A stretch of DNA of 64,000 nucleotides from Coniochaeta sp. PMI_546. Its lineage: Eukaryota; Ascomycota; Sordariomycetes; Coniochaetales; Coniochaetaceae. Of this stretch, positions 23,793 to 33,840 are shown one piece after another. How positions within the stretch are numbered: position 1 is the stretch's first letter; the number at the start of each line of letters is the position of its first letter. The notes under the pieces are model-generated. The model was not told where the DNA came from and searched no databases. It saw nothing but the letters and a program-made list of their open reading frames with translations. The stretch covers positions 451,644 through 515,643 of the forward strand of contig MU271160.1 in assembly GCA_021432605.1 (NCBI GenBank), written 5' to 3'. Position numbers and translations under genes: made by a program.

Positions 23793-26234
23793 ATGGCGCC
23801 GTCACAGAAGAGGAAGGCCGTCGACGACGACTTCGTGTTCACAATCTCCGACAATGAGGCAGATATAGCCCCCGAAGAGGTGATCGAGGCCGCAGCGCCG
23901 CCAAAGAAGAAGGCCAAGAAGGACAGCAAGAAGTCAAAGAAGAACAAGCGAGCCACAGAGGACGACGACGAGCCCGCAGAAGAGCCGGCCGAGAGCATAT
24001 GGGGCCAGAAAGATGAGGACGACGGAGCCATGGACTCGGAGTTCGAGTTCATTGCCGACGAGGGCGCCAATGAGCTCGAGGGAGACGAGTTTGAGGGATG
24101 GGGCTTCGACGGCGCCAAGAAGGGCATGAATACACTTGAGAACAAGGGCGTTGACCTCGACGAGATCATCCGGAGACGTCGCGAGAAGAAGGAGAGTAAA
24201 ACCGACGCTGCTGGGGCAACTGAGGAGACCAATGGCGATGCTGAGGAGGCGGAGGAGGAGGAAGAGGACCTCGAGATGGACGACGACGAGGACGGGGTCC
24301 TTGCCGAGGATGGCTTCGGCATGGGCGTCGGATCTGATGTCGACGAGGAAGAAGACAAGAAGGATGATGACGAGGACGACGACGACGACGAAGAGGAGGA
24401 ATACGAGGATGGCGACGAGCCTGCCTCGGACGACGACTCCGTGGCTACCCCTGTCAACCACCCGGAGGACGACGGGCGGTCAGACAGCGAGGACGACGAA
24501 GATCCAGAGGAAGCAGCAAAGAGAGAGGCATTCTTCGCACCTGAAGAGAAGGAGAAACCGGGCAAGAAGACCAACCTGTCCTCCTTCCAAGGAATGTCAC
24601 TCTCACGTCCGATCCTCCGGGGCTTAGCGAACGTCGGCTTCACCAAGCCCACCCCCATTCAAGCCAAGGCGATTCCGATTGCCTTGATGGGCAAGGACGT
24701 GGTCGGAGGCGCCGCCACCGGTTCCGGAAAGACTGGCGCGTTCATCGTCCCCATCATCGAGCGCCTGCTGTACCGGCCCAAGAAAGTTGCGACCACCCGC
24801 GTGGTTATCCTCCTGCCGACCCGTGAACTGGCAATCCAGTGTCACGCTGTCGCGACTAAACTGGCTAGCTTCACCGATATCAAGTTCTGTTTGGCTGTTG
24901 GTGGTCTGAGTCTCAAGGTACAGGAGGCCGAGCTGCGGCTGAGGCCGGACGTTGTCATTGCCACCCCTGGTCGTTTCATCGATCACATGCGCAACTCTCC
25001 CAGCTTTACCATCGACACCGTCGAGATTCTGGTTCTCGACGAGGCCGATAGGATGCTCGAGGATGGGTTCGCGGACGAGCTCAACGAGATCCTGACGACG
25101 ATGCCAAAGTCTCGCCAGACCATGCTGTTCTCCGCCACCATGACTTCATCCGTCGACCGTCTTGTTCGTGTCGGAATGAACAAGCCGGTGCGGATAATGG
25201 TCGACTCGCAGAGCAAGACAGTCACTACTCTGGTGCAGGAGTTTGTGCGTCTCCGTCCCGGGCGAGAGGAGAAGCGGATGGGATATCTTGTCTACCTCTG
25301 CAAGAACTTGTACACTGAGCGCGTGATCATCTTCTTCCGGCAGAAGCGGCACGCTCACAGAGCACGCATCATCTTTGGACTGTTGGGATTGTCATGCGCT
25401 GAACTTCACGGCAGCATGAACCAGACACAGGTATGGTTTCTGTCTTTTTTTTCCCTCAAGTGTAAATGACATCTGCTGATAATGTACCAGCGTATTGAAA
25501 GCGTCGAAAACTTTCGAGACGGCAAAGTCGCCTTCCTACTAGCTACAGATCTCGCCTCTCGTGGTCTGGATATCAAGGGGGTGGATACGGTCATCAACTA
25601 CGAAGCGCCACAGTCACTGGATATCTACGTGCATCGTGTCGGAAGAACAGCCCGTGCGGGCCGCACCGGTACCGCCGTGACACTAGCCGCGGAGCCAGAC
25701 CGGAAGGTCGTCAAAGCCGCCGTCAAGGCCGGCAAGTCCTCGGGCGCAAAGATCAGCAGCCGAGTGATCGACGCGGCCGAGGCGGACAAGCTGCAGGCGC
25801 AGATCGACGAGATGGAAGATGAGATCGAGGAGATCATGGAGGAGGAGAAGCAGGAGAAGGAGATCGCGCACGTGGAGATGCAGGTCAAGAAGGGCGAGAA
25901 CATGATCAGGCACGAAGAGGAGATCAAGGCGCGGCCGAAGCGGACGTGGTTCGAGACGGAGAAGGACAAGAAGGAGGCCAAGCTCGCGGGCAGGGCGGAG
26001 CTGAACGGGGTGCGCGAGCAGCTGAAGAAGAAGGGCAACGGGCAGCTGAGCAACAAGGACAAGAAGAAGCTGGATGCCAAGGCGGCGATGAGCGAGGGAC
26101 GGGCGTGGAAGAAGGGCAGGGCCGAGAGGGACGGCAAGGGGGCGATCGAGGCGGCCAAGAAGGCCAAGAAGGCGCAGAAGGTCAAGAGGGCGGCTGGGCC
26201 GGGCAAGTCAAAGTCCAAGGGTAAGAGGAGGTGA
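23793..26234 (+). CDS. DRS1: ATP-dependent RNA helicase DRS1 (DEAD-box, DDX27 type)
   Basis: Two exons: 23793-25430 and 25491-26234, giving 793 residues (yeast Drs1 is about 750). The first 260 residues hold basic clusters and long Asp/Glu runs. The helicase core carries the motifs in order: Q-motif region [33 protein letters not shown], then after the intron [10 protein letters not shown] and [11 protein letters not shown]. The C-terminal 190 residues are Lys/Glu-rich and helical, ending in a Lys/Arg tail. Drs1 acts in the nucleolus on early steps of large-subunit (25S rRNA) assembly. Motif order, the acidic N-terminus and the basic tail together favour DRS1 over other DEAD-box members. The single intron splits the protein between motifs IV and V. 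Confidence 0.93.
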
Positions 26235-26866
26235 GGTACACGGGTAGATTCTAGGATTTGATTGTGTATATGGAGCGCAGCGTATTCGACATTTGCACAA
26301 GCTGCTGTACAAGTGTATCTAAATGGAATATCTACCCGTATGTCTAGGTACCTCTACACTTCAAGCTCACCAATCATCGAGCATCCCAGGCTGAACACGG
26401 CAACTCGTGGCGATCTCGGTGACGTAAGGCGGGACACAGAGGACCTGGCCCCGAGCTACATTAGCGTCGAGAGCAGTTTCTTGGCAATCCCCAAGACTCA
26501 AGACTTCTCCCAGGACGACCAGTCGAGTCTTAATCCACCTCGGACAAGACTCACTGGTGCCGAAACACATACAAGATATCCGTCTCGAGTGACCGAAGTG
26601 GTGCAGTCTGCAAGAATCACCTGCGCCAGCCCTACGATCGTGTTTCAATCTCCTGCACCGCACGCCTGGTGCCTGAAAACGCCACCGTCTCGAAAAACGT
26701 CCACCTGCCGATGCCACGAGGCTCCCTGAACTCTAAACGTGCCGACCCTGGATGACACCTGGTAGTCAACCCACGAACATAACTCTTTCTACCGCCCCTC
26801 TTTCCCTCCTCTTATAAACAGACACAACAGAGCCTAGCTCGGGTCCCCCCACGACCAGGTCAAAAG
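26235..26866. other. Intergenic, DRS1 trailer and APP1 promoter
   Basis: No gene seen. A TATAAA box lies at 26813-26818 on the plus strand, suitably placed to start transcription near 26840-26850. Confidence 0.5.
26813..26818 (+). promoter_or_regulatory. TATA box upstream of APP1
   Basis: TATAAA in the sequence CTTATAAACA, following a pyrimidine-rich stretch. Its position would put the transcript start just upstream of the open frame that leads into APP1, leaving little room for a separate coding exon further upstream. Confidence 0.4.
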
Positions 26867-27247
26867 CTGGCTCCCCTCAAACGCCTCGGTCTCCTCCGCT
26901 CACTGCGCCCACAACAACCGCACCACCGCTCCAGCCTCCTCCGCTACCTCTTCCCGCAGGCCGTGCGCGAGCGCTACCGCGAGCGCCTGCTCGACTTCCA
27001 CCTCGACACCCTCCCGCACTACAAGCACGGCCTCCAGAGCCGCGTCTACCGCTGGCTAGTCAACCGCGACCGCAAGCGCCGGGAGGGCACCCGGCTCGTC
27101 GACCTCGTCGCCCGGCAGAGCCGCCGGCTGCTGCTCGGGCCGGAGCCGAGCCGCATTCTCAGGGCCGGGTTCCGGCTGCGCGGGGCCGGGGACGCGAGTG
27201 GCGGGCCCGTAGTTGATGCTGCAAAGACTAGATCGGAGGCGAACAAC
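26867..27247 (+). other. AUG-less in-frame coding-like extension upstream of APP1
   Basis: The APP1 frame stays open upstream for more than 127 codons without any ATG. Nearly every codon ends in C or G, as in the real genes here, and the encoded peptide is Arg/Leu-rich (VRERYRERLLDFHL, QSRVYRWLVNRDRKRR). A CTG at 26867 has A at -3 and G at +4. The first ATG in this leader, at 27216, opens an 11-codon uORF whose TGA (27249-27251) overlaps the APP1 ATG. Either an upstream exon or a non-AUG start could supply the N-terminus; alternatively it is a GC-rich leader. Confidence 0.4.
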
Positions 27248-29752
27248 ATGACGTCGAGATATGACTATGGCTACAGGAGCGCGGGGGCCTCGGCAGGAGG
27301 GTTTGGCCCTGCTGGCTTGGGGGATGAGCCGCCTCGGGAACCGGGCTCGCGGCGGAGGAAGCTAGCCGCCTTGGCCGGCAGCGTGTACCGCGCTGGTGCG
27401 GCTGCGGCGTCGGAGCTGAAGGAGCAGTACGGCAATACCCGCATCAGGGGCGTCGAGCCGTGGGATGCGCAGAGGGTCACTATACCGGGGTCGTTCCCCA
27501 ACGTCGCCATCGTCACCAAGGGTAGCGAGCAGATGGTCTTGTTTCCGTCTTATGCGAAGAGACACATCAAGCAGTTCGGCAGGCCCAGGCACCCGCAGCC
27601 GGGGATGGCTCGGTCCGCGTCGCAGGCGAGCATGGATGACGAGGACTACTGGAAGCAGGAGTGGGCCAGGATGGAGGACGAGAAGGCTGTTGTTGACGTC
27701 GACGTCAGGGGATGGGTGTATAACCCTCATACGGGGCCGATGACTAGACGGAATCGGGTCTTGATAGGTCTTGCCAGGAGACTGAGCGGTATCCCGCCAC
27801 CGACGATTAACAACCAGCAGCCGACGTCACTTAATTCTATGCACGAGGAGCACGAACGCAAGCGGGAGGAGGAGAGGATTGCGAGAGAGGCAAGGGACAT
27901 CGAGAAGAGGGGACAGCGCGAGAAGGAGGCTGCCAGCAAGGGAACCTATAGCGAGACTCCGAGGCAGGACTCCGACGACGAGACGGACTCTATATACCTT
28001 TCAAGGACGCGGAGTGGAACACAATCGCCTCTCTCCGTTCCCTCGTCGCCAGTCCTGGCAGCTAAGACCTCCTCGTCCCAGGCCGGCGAGCTGACAGAGG
28101 CCGAGCTGGCGGTCGCGAACGCCAACATGATGGCTCGGCTCGGACCGTTCCTGACGGTGCCGTTGGTGGAGTCGCCGGTCACGCTGTTCTTCTACAACGA
28201 CACGCAGTCCCAGTCGCGGACCGTCATGACCAACGACTCGGGCCATTTCGTGACCCGCGTCGCGCTCGACTTCGTGCCCACGCATGTGCGCGTCTTGGCC
28301 GCCGAAGGCTCGTTGTCTGTCACCGAGCCGGTCAAGCTGATCGAGAACACGGGTGTCAGCCTGATCAGCGACATCGACGACACCATCAAGCGGTCCAGCA
28401 TATCTCTGGGTGCCAGGGAGATATTCCGGAATACCTTCATCAGAGACCTGGGAGACTTGACTGTGGAGGGCGTGAGGGAGTGGTATAACAGCCTGCACGA
28501 CATGGGGGTCAGCATCCACTACTGCTCCAACAGTCCCTGGCAGCTATTCCCCGTCATCGCCTCGTTCTTCCACCTCGCTGGCCTGCCACCTGGATCGATA
28601 CACCTGAAACAATACAGCGGTATGCTGCAGGGCATCTTCGAGCCAGTTGCCGAGAGGAAGAAAGGCACGCTCGAGAGGATCCTGCGCGACTTTCCGGAGC
28701 GCAAGTTCCTGCTTGTCGGCGACAGCGGTGAAGCGGATCTTGAAGTATACACGGAGCTGGCTGTTGCGAATCCTGGCCGCATCCTGGCCGTGTTTATACG
28801 AGACGTGACCAGCCCTGAACCTGCCAACTTCTTCGAGGAGTCTTTTGGACCTGGGGGGCCTAGGGCGAGGATGAGTAGGAGCCAGACTTCGCGGCCGCGG
28901 CTGGACCCGGGCAATTCATGCGGCGATGAACCTGCTGCCAGACCACCGCTGCCGCCACGACTTGCGTCGGCTCCGTCGAAGCCGGAGGAGAATCTGATTG
29001 ACTTCTCGGATGAGCCGGAGGAGATGGCACCGAGCGAGAGTCAGGAACTAGCCGATATGAAGGATATGGCCAAGCTCAAGACCGGCGTCAGCGCGCTAGA
29101 TCTCCTGGCTCGTAAGCCGCCACCTCGTCCGGCGAAACCTGCTGCTCTCCGAAGCACGCCATCAGAGACTGGCTCGGGCGTCGTTTCCGCGAGTAAGAGC
29201 GCCAAAGGCGACACCCCTCCCGTGCCCAATCCGCGGTCTCGCAAGCCATCAGGGTCACAGTCTTTCGCCCCGCCCCATCCTCTCGCCCAGATGCAGACCC
29301 TCTCGGACCAGAACATACCAACCACCGCCACCCTCGGAGACAACCCTACACCCACATCCTCCTCCTCGAACCCAGGCAGCAGCACAACAAGCTCCAAGCA
29401 AGCACCACCACCCCCCCTGCCCCGCCTCAAGGGCACCGGGGCAAGCAGTCTCCGCAACCTCAGCCCGCGCCTCGGCGCCCGCAGGTCGACGGCCAACTCG
29501 GACATAGACTTTGACCCGCTGCCGGGCCCGACGACGACGACGTACCAGCCATCCGTCAGCGGGACGCAGTCGCCGCCGGCGGTGAACAAGAAGGTGGACT
29601 TGTGGCGGCGGAGGCTGGCCAGGGCGCACGACACGCTGGATCACATCGGGGTGCGGCTCTATACGTGGCGCAAGGGGGAGGATGTTGTTGCCGAGGCGCA
29701 GGGGATTGTTAGGGAGGCGTTGCGGGAGATTGGGAAGGGGACGGGGAGGTGA
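27248..29752 (+). CDS. APP1: APP1-type phosphatidate phosphatase (actin patch-associated)
   Basis: From the first in-frame ATG at 27248 the protein has 834 residues and no intron. Residues 1-70 contain the RRRKLAALAGSVYRAG segment. The conserved App1 region then runs from about residue 60 to 570. It includes DVRGWVYNPHTGPMTRRNR, the catalytic DxDxT motif in SDIDDTIKRSS near residue 374, and FLLVGDSGEADLE. The C-terminal 260 residues are Pro/Ser-rich with PPLPPR and PPPPLPR motifs that could bind SH3 domains, as expected for an endocytic-patch protein. Yeast App1 removes phosphate from phosphatidate, giving diacylglycerol, and binds actin-patch SH3 proteins. The true N-terminus may lie further upstream (see the preceding feature). 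Confidence 0.9.
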   Translation: MTSRYDYGYRSAGASAGGFGPAGLGDEPPREPGSRRRKLAALAGSVYRAGAAAASELKEQYGNTRIRGVEPWDAQRVTIPGSFPNVAIVTKGSEQMVLFPSYAKRHIKQFGRPRHPQPGMARSASQASMDDEDYWKQEWARMEDEKAVVDVDVRGWVYNPHTGPMTRRNRVLIGLARRLSGIPPPTINNQQPTSLNSMHEEHERKREEERIAREARDIEKRGQREKEAASKGTYSETPRQDSDDETDSIYLSRTRSGTQSPLSVPSSPVLAAKTSSSQAGELTEAELAVANANMMARLGPFLTVPLVESPVTLFFYNDTQSQSRTVMTNDSGHFVTRVALDFVPTHVRVLAAEGSLSVTEPVKLIENTGVSLISDIDDTIKRSSISLGAREIFRNTFIRDLGDLTVEGVREWYNSLHDMGVSIHYCSNSPWQLFPVIASFFHLAGLPPGSIHLKQYSGMLQGIFEPVAERKKGTLERILRDFPERKFLLVGDSGEADLEVYTELAVANPGRILAVFIRDVTSPEPANFFEESFGPGGPRARMSRSQTSRPRLDPGNSCGDEPAARPPLPPRLASAPSKPEENLIDFSDEPEEMAPSESQELADMKDMAKLKTGVSALDLLARKPPPRPAKPAALRSTPSETGSGVVSASKSAKGDTPPVPNPRSRKPSGSQSFAPPHPLAQMQTLSDQNIPTTATLGDNPTPTSSSSNPGSSTTSSKQAPPPPLPRLKGTGASSLRNLSPRLGARRSTANSDIDFDPLPGPTTTTYQPSVSGTQSPPAVNKKVDLWRRRLARAHDTLDHIGVRLYTWRKGEDVVAEAQGIVREALREIGKGTGR

Positions 29753-30069
29753 AATGGGCCTGGGGGGGTCAAGTCCTGGTTTCGAAGAAGTCTTAGAATG
29801 GGAAGTACATGTATTATGGTATATATCTTGGTATTGCGACATGGCGAGGCGTTGCGGGTTGAGCGGCATGGCTTGTTGGGTGCTTGCACTGTTGTACATC
29901 GGATTGCAGTGGTTAGACATACATAGGACACTGCACATGCTTACGACTGACTACGCTCTAGTCACTACTTTGTTTCTAGATAGTCTCGACATGTGTACAG
30001 CTGGTTATCATCCTCCTCGACGTGTTATAAGCGGTGACATGACATTGGTATCGCACAGCCCGACGAAGT

Positions 30070-30081
30070 AAACCCTAACCC
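30070..30081 (+). promoter_or_regulatory. Telo-box AAACCCTAACCC
   Basis: About two copies of the telomere unit CCCTAA lie 190 bases upstream of the tRNase Z start codon. Such short interstitial motifs are known in promoters of translation and ribosome genes in plants and some fungi. It is too short to be a telomere remnant. Confidence 0.35.
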
Positions 30082-30102
30082 TTGTCCCGCGCGATTCCAG
30101 GC

Positions 30103-30113
30103 GATAAGATAAG
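30103..30113 (+). promoter_or_regulatory. Tandem GATA-factor sites
   Basis: GATAAGATAAG gives two overlapping GATAAG-type sites 155 bases upstream of the tRNase Z start. GATA factors such as AreA bind paired GATA sites; motif evidence only. Confidence 0.25.
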
Positions 30114-30268
30114 CCAAACTTTTTGTTGCTGGTGGGAAAAACGACCATCACTCTCGAAGCCTCGCGCGCCCCGGACGAGTCACACGGCGAAACATTGCAG
30201 GAAAATCAGGATCGATAACTCTCAATGACTGGCAGAAGAGACCGCCAGCCGCTACTCATGGCCTGAAT

Positions 30269-33200
30269 ATGCCCATCTCGCCGCTACTCCGGCGAGAACT
30301 AGCCACCAAGATCAAACTTCCTCCTGCCCTGCGAGTCACTCGGACAAACAAGGCGAAGCCCAACCCGACGCCGACGCCCAAGCTCGAGACGATACGCGAC
30401 CCCAAGGCCAGCATCTTTGGCTTCTCCGGCACCCCGGCCAAGAAGGCGAACCTGCACAGAGACAACCCTAGAAAAGCCTACCTCGTGCCCAGACTCGCCG
30501 ACACGATCTACTCTCCTCGAGCCCACCCATACAATCCTCGACCCCCAAGCAAAACTGCCCCTCAGTACGTCGTGGGCAGGGCGCGCGCGCATCCGAAGGA
30601 CCGAAAGGAACCAGACTTCACAACAACCGACACCTCGGGCGGGGGAGTATCCCGACTCAGCATGCTCGCCTACGTCGACGTCGTCTCGACGCCCACGGTC
30701 GACACGCCCGGCGCCTGCCTGCGCCTGCACTTCGACAACCGCCACTATGTCTTCGGCAACGTGTCCGAGGGCACCCAGCGCATCATGGCCTCGAAGCGCA
30801 TGTCCATGGCCAAGGTCGAGGACATCTTCCTCTCCGGGCCCGTGGACTGGCACGCCAACGGCGGCCTGCTCGGGTTCCTGCTCACCATCGCCGACGTGCA
30901 CGAGACGATCGCGGGGGCCATCAAGGACGCCAACAAGGAGAAGGTGGCGAAGGGGAAGAAGCCCGATGTCGTGAAGGTGCTCGACCACGTCAACATACAC
31001 GGCGGGAAGAACCTGGCGCACATGCTGGCCACGGCCAGGCGATTCGTGTTCCGGAAGGCGTTCCCACTGGAGCCGCAGGAGGTCAGGACCGATCCGCGGG
31101 CTGAGAAGGCGGGATCCGACGAGCCGGACTGGGCAGATGATAACATCAGGGTGTGGTATGTGCCGGTGGAGGGCGAGAGGGGAGCGGCGTCGCACACGTC
31201 GGCTCAGGCGAGTAAGTCCAAGAAGCGGAAAGCTGAGCACATGTCCGAATCTGACGGCGAGACCGCTCCAGCCCAGCCACAAAACGGTGCAGAGTCCGGT
31301 CCCGCATCTACCTCGACACCGAGCCAGGACGATGTAGACCAGCAGATGCGTCTCGGCGTGGTGAAACAAATGTTTAACTCTAGAGGCCGTCGACAGGCCC
31401 GGACCGTCGACGCGCTGCACGAAGTCAAGCTGGGCCAGACCAAGAGAGGGACGACGACGTTCACGCAGGACTCGAACGGCGACATACAGCCGTACAACGG
31501 CCCGGACGACGCCGACGCCAAGGTCCTGGTCCGCAAGGACTGGAGGGCGGGCGACGTCCCGCATCTGCCGCCCACGGAGCCCGCCCACGTGTCCATGTGC
31601 TACATCGTCAAAGTGCACCCGGGCAAAGGCAAGTTCAACGTCGCCAAGGCGGTGGAGCTCGGCGTCGCGAAGCAGAATTACAAGCTACTGGTCGACGGCC
31701 AGACCGTCACCGGCAAGGATGGCGTGACGGTCACCCCAGAGATGGTCGTGTCGCCCGCCGCCGAGCCGAGCGGGTTTGCCCTGGTCGAGGTGCCGGATGC
31801 GTCGTACGTGGACGGCCTGCTGACGCGACCTGAGTGGAGCAACGAGAAGATCATGGGCGGCATCGCGGCCGTCTACTGGATCGTCAGGACACCGGAGGTG
31901 CTGGAGGACGAGCGGGTGCGGTCCTTCATGCGAGAGAACTCGGCAATGAAGCACATCGTCCTGTCGAGGACAGAGGCCGGCAGTCCGTGTCTGATACAGC
32001 ACGCCGCCGTCGAGACGACGAGGCTCAACATGGTAGACAGTGATCTGTTTCCCTCGGTTGCGCACGCGAACGGAGATGGCTCCGCACCAGCACAAGAAGA
32101 CGCTACGCTACCCTACGAACTCGGCCAGGCCGGCGCCCAACTTCGACTAAAACCCCAAGTCCGCCCGGTCAACGACAATGTCGTTGCCCCTGTCAAAGAA
32201 GAAGAAGTGATGGAGAAGTTCATCGCAGATCCCGAGATCCTCCGGCTCGCAAGCGAAGCCAGAGCAAAAACATCCGACCCGGTCTTCCTCGCCCAGATGG
32301 CAGAGGCTACAGCAGACCTCCCTAACCGCGACACCGAAGTAATCCCCCTCGGCACCGGATCCGCCCTCCCCTCGCGCTCGCGCAACGTGTCGTGCACGCT
32401 CATCCGCGTGCCGGGGATAGGCAGCTACCTGCTGGACTGCGGCGAGAACTCGCTGGGCCAGCTGCGGCGCATGTTCGGCTACGAGGGCGCCGACGCCGTC
32501 CTGCGCGACCTCAAGGCGATCTGGATCAGCCACAGCCACGCCGACCACCACCTCGGCACCGTCAGCGTGCTGAAGCGCTTCTCGGAAGTCGTGCCCCTCT
32601 CCCCCTCGCCCGACACGCAGCAGCGCGTCGCCGTGATAGCCCACCCGCTCTACCACCACTTCCTGTCCGAGTACTCCCAGCTCGAGCCCATCGGGCTAGA
32701 CACCCACGTCACCCAACTATCAAACAACACCCCCACCGAGCCCCCCTCGCCCACCAACTCCTTCTCCCGCGGCCTCCACCGCCCCCTGGACGACGCCTCG
32801 GTGCTCTCCCCCTTCGGCCTGTCGCGCGTGGCCATCTGCAAGGTCGACCACTGCGACGACGCGCGCGCGGTGGCCCTCACGCTCACCTCGGGCCTCAAGC
32901 TGGCCTACTCGGGCGACTGCCGGCCCTCGCGGGACTTTGCCTCCGACCGCGTCGGGGCGGGGGCCCACCTGCTCGTGCACGAGGCCACGCTGGACGACGA
33001 TCTGAGAGCGGACGCCGTGGCCAAGAAGCACTGCACCATCTCCGAGGCGCTGCGGGTGGGGCGCGACATGGGGGCGCGGAATGTGCTGCTCACGCACTTC
33101 AGTCAGCGGTATCCCAGGCTGCCTGGGGTGGGTGGTGAGGTGGCGGGGAGGGACGAGGGGGATGGGGAGGCGCCGCCGCCGGTGGTGTTTGCGTTTGATT

Positions 33201-33310
33201 TTATGAGGGTGAGGCTTGGGGAGTTTAGGCGGGCGAGGGAGTTCTTGCCTGCGCTGCAGAGGTTGTATGCTGAGGAGGGGAGGGAGGAGAAGGTGGTTAA
33301 GGATGGATGA
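30269..33310 (+). CDS. TRZ1: tRNase Z, long form (tRNA 3' processing endonuclease)
   Basis: One exon, 1013 residues. The long form of tRNase Z has two beta-lactamase-like halves. The N-terminal half (from about residue 132, MLAYVDVVSTPTVDTPGA) lacks catalytic residues. The C-terminal half has LLDCGENSLGQL, the zinc motif SHSHADHHLGT near residue 754, SGDCRPS near 881, and HFSQRYP near 944. The enzyme cuts the 3' trailer from precursor tRNAs in the nucleus and mitochondria. Residues 1-35 are rich in Arg/Lys and poor in acids, like a mitochondrial presequence. Met132 could be a downstream start for a nuclear form. A Lys-rich KKRKAE cluster in the linker could be a nuclear signal. Confidence 0.94.
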   Translation: MPISPLLRRELATKIKLPPALRVTRTNKAKPNPTPTPKLETIRDPKASIFGFSGTPAKKANLHRDNPRKAYLVPRLADTIYSPRAHPYNPRPPSKTAPQYVVGRARAHPKDRKEPDFTTTDTSGGGVSRLSMLAYVDVVSTPTVDTPGACLRLHFDNRHYVFGNVSEGTQRIMASKRMSMAKVEDIFLSGPVDWHANGGLLGFLLTIADVHETIAGAIKDANKEKVAKGKKPDVVKVLDHVNIHGGKNLAHMLATARRFVFRKAFPLEPQEVRTDPRAEKAGSDEPDWADDNIRVWYVPVEGERGAASHTSAQASKSKKRKAEHMSESDGETAPAQPQNGAESGPASTSTPSQDDVDQQMRLGVVKQMFNSRGRRQARTVDALHEVKLGQTKRGTTTFTQDSNGDIQPYNGPDDADAKVLVRKDWRAGDVPHLPPTEPAHVSMCYIVKVHPGKGKFNVAKAVELGVAKQNYKLLVDGQTVTGKDGVTVTPEMVVSPAAEPSGFALVEVPDASYVDGLLTRPEWSNEKIMGGIAAVYWIVRTPEVLEDERVRSFMRENSAMKHIVLSRTEAGSPCLIQHAAVETTRLNMVDSDLFPSVAHANGDGSAPAQEDATLPYELGQAGAQLRLKPQVRPVNDNVVAPVKEEEVMEKFIADPEILRLASEARAKTSDPVFLAQMAEATADLPNRDTEVIPLGTGSALPSRSRNVSCTLIRVPGIGSYLLDCGENSLGQLRRMFGYEGADAVLRDLKAIWISHSHADHHLGTVSVLKRFSEVVPLSPSPDTQQRVAVIAHPLYHHFLSEYSQLEPIGLDTHVTQLSNNTPTEPPSPTNSFSRGLHRPLDDASVLSPFGLSRVAICKVDHCDDARAVALTLTSGLKLAYSGDCRPSRDFASDRVGAGAHLLVHEATLDDDLRADAVAKKHCTISEALRVGRDMGARNVLLTHFSQRYPRLPGVGGEVAGRDEGDGEAPPPVVFAFDFMRVRLGEFRRAREFLPALQRLYAEEGREEKVVKDG

Positions 33311-33840
33311 GAGGGGGGAGGTTTGAGGGGGGTTGAGTGTGTATGTATTAGATATATCATTGGATGGATACTGCTTGTGTTAGTGTTACATGTTGTATCT
33401 ATCTATACTCATGGGTTGCTACACCGATGGCTGTCTATACGGAGGTCACGACAAGTGAGGCTATTCCCAACAGTCTGACGACACCCAAAACGGCAACGCT
33501 GCTGTCTTGGCACCGGTGGTGATGCAACCCACCCTCCTACCCCCCAGATCTAATTGCCGATAGAGAGACGCTGTGTGTATGGGCAGACCAAAGCGGGGCG
33601 AGCCGTGTTGAGATCGAGAGTCAATTCCAATTGCATCATCCATTCGGACCTTAGTCTGGTAGACTCAGCCGATGCAAGGCGCCGTCGCCCTCTGGCCAGG
33701 CAGTTCCGTCCTTCAGCTAGCGTCGGCGGGGTGCGCGACTTGGCGAAACCCATATTTACTTGAAGCTGGCCGCTCGCCATTATCTCCGATGAGCTGCTCA
33801 ACCCGTCGCTCACTCATCGCCGAACAGAACACTCACTCAC
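33311..33840. other. Intergenic, no gene seen
   Basis: Trailer of tRNase Z and promoter of the flavin-reductase-like gene on the same strand. Nothing else recognised. Confidence 0.6.

Larger units (their letters stand above)
29753..30268. other. Intergenic, APP1 trailer and tRNase Z promoter
   Basis: No gene. It holds a telo-box (30070-30078) and a tandem GATAAG pair (30103-30113) within 200 bases of the tRNase Z start. Confidence 0.6.

Noticed and set aside
30070-30081. Interstitial telomere or old chromosome end
   Set aside because: Only about two repeat units are present, far too few; better read as a promoter telo-box.
30299-31618. 439-codon minus-strand frame opposite tRNase Z
   Set aside because: Shadow of C-ending codons on the plus strand; no domain, and the plus strand has all tRNase Z motifs.
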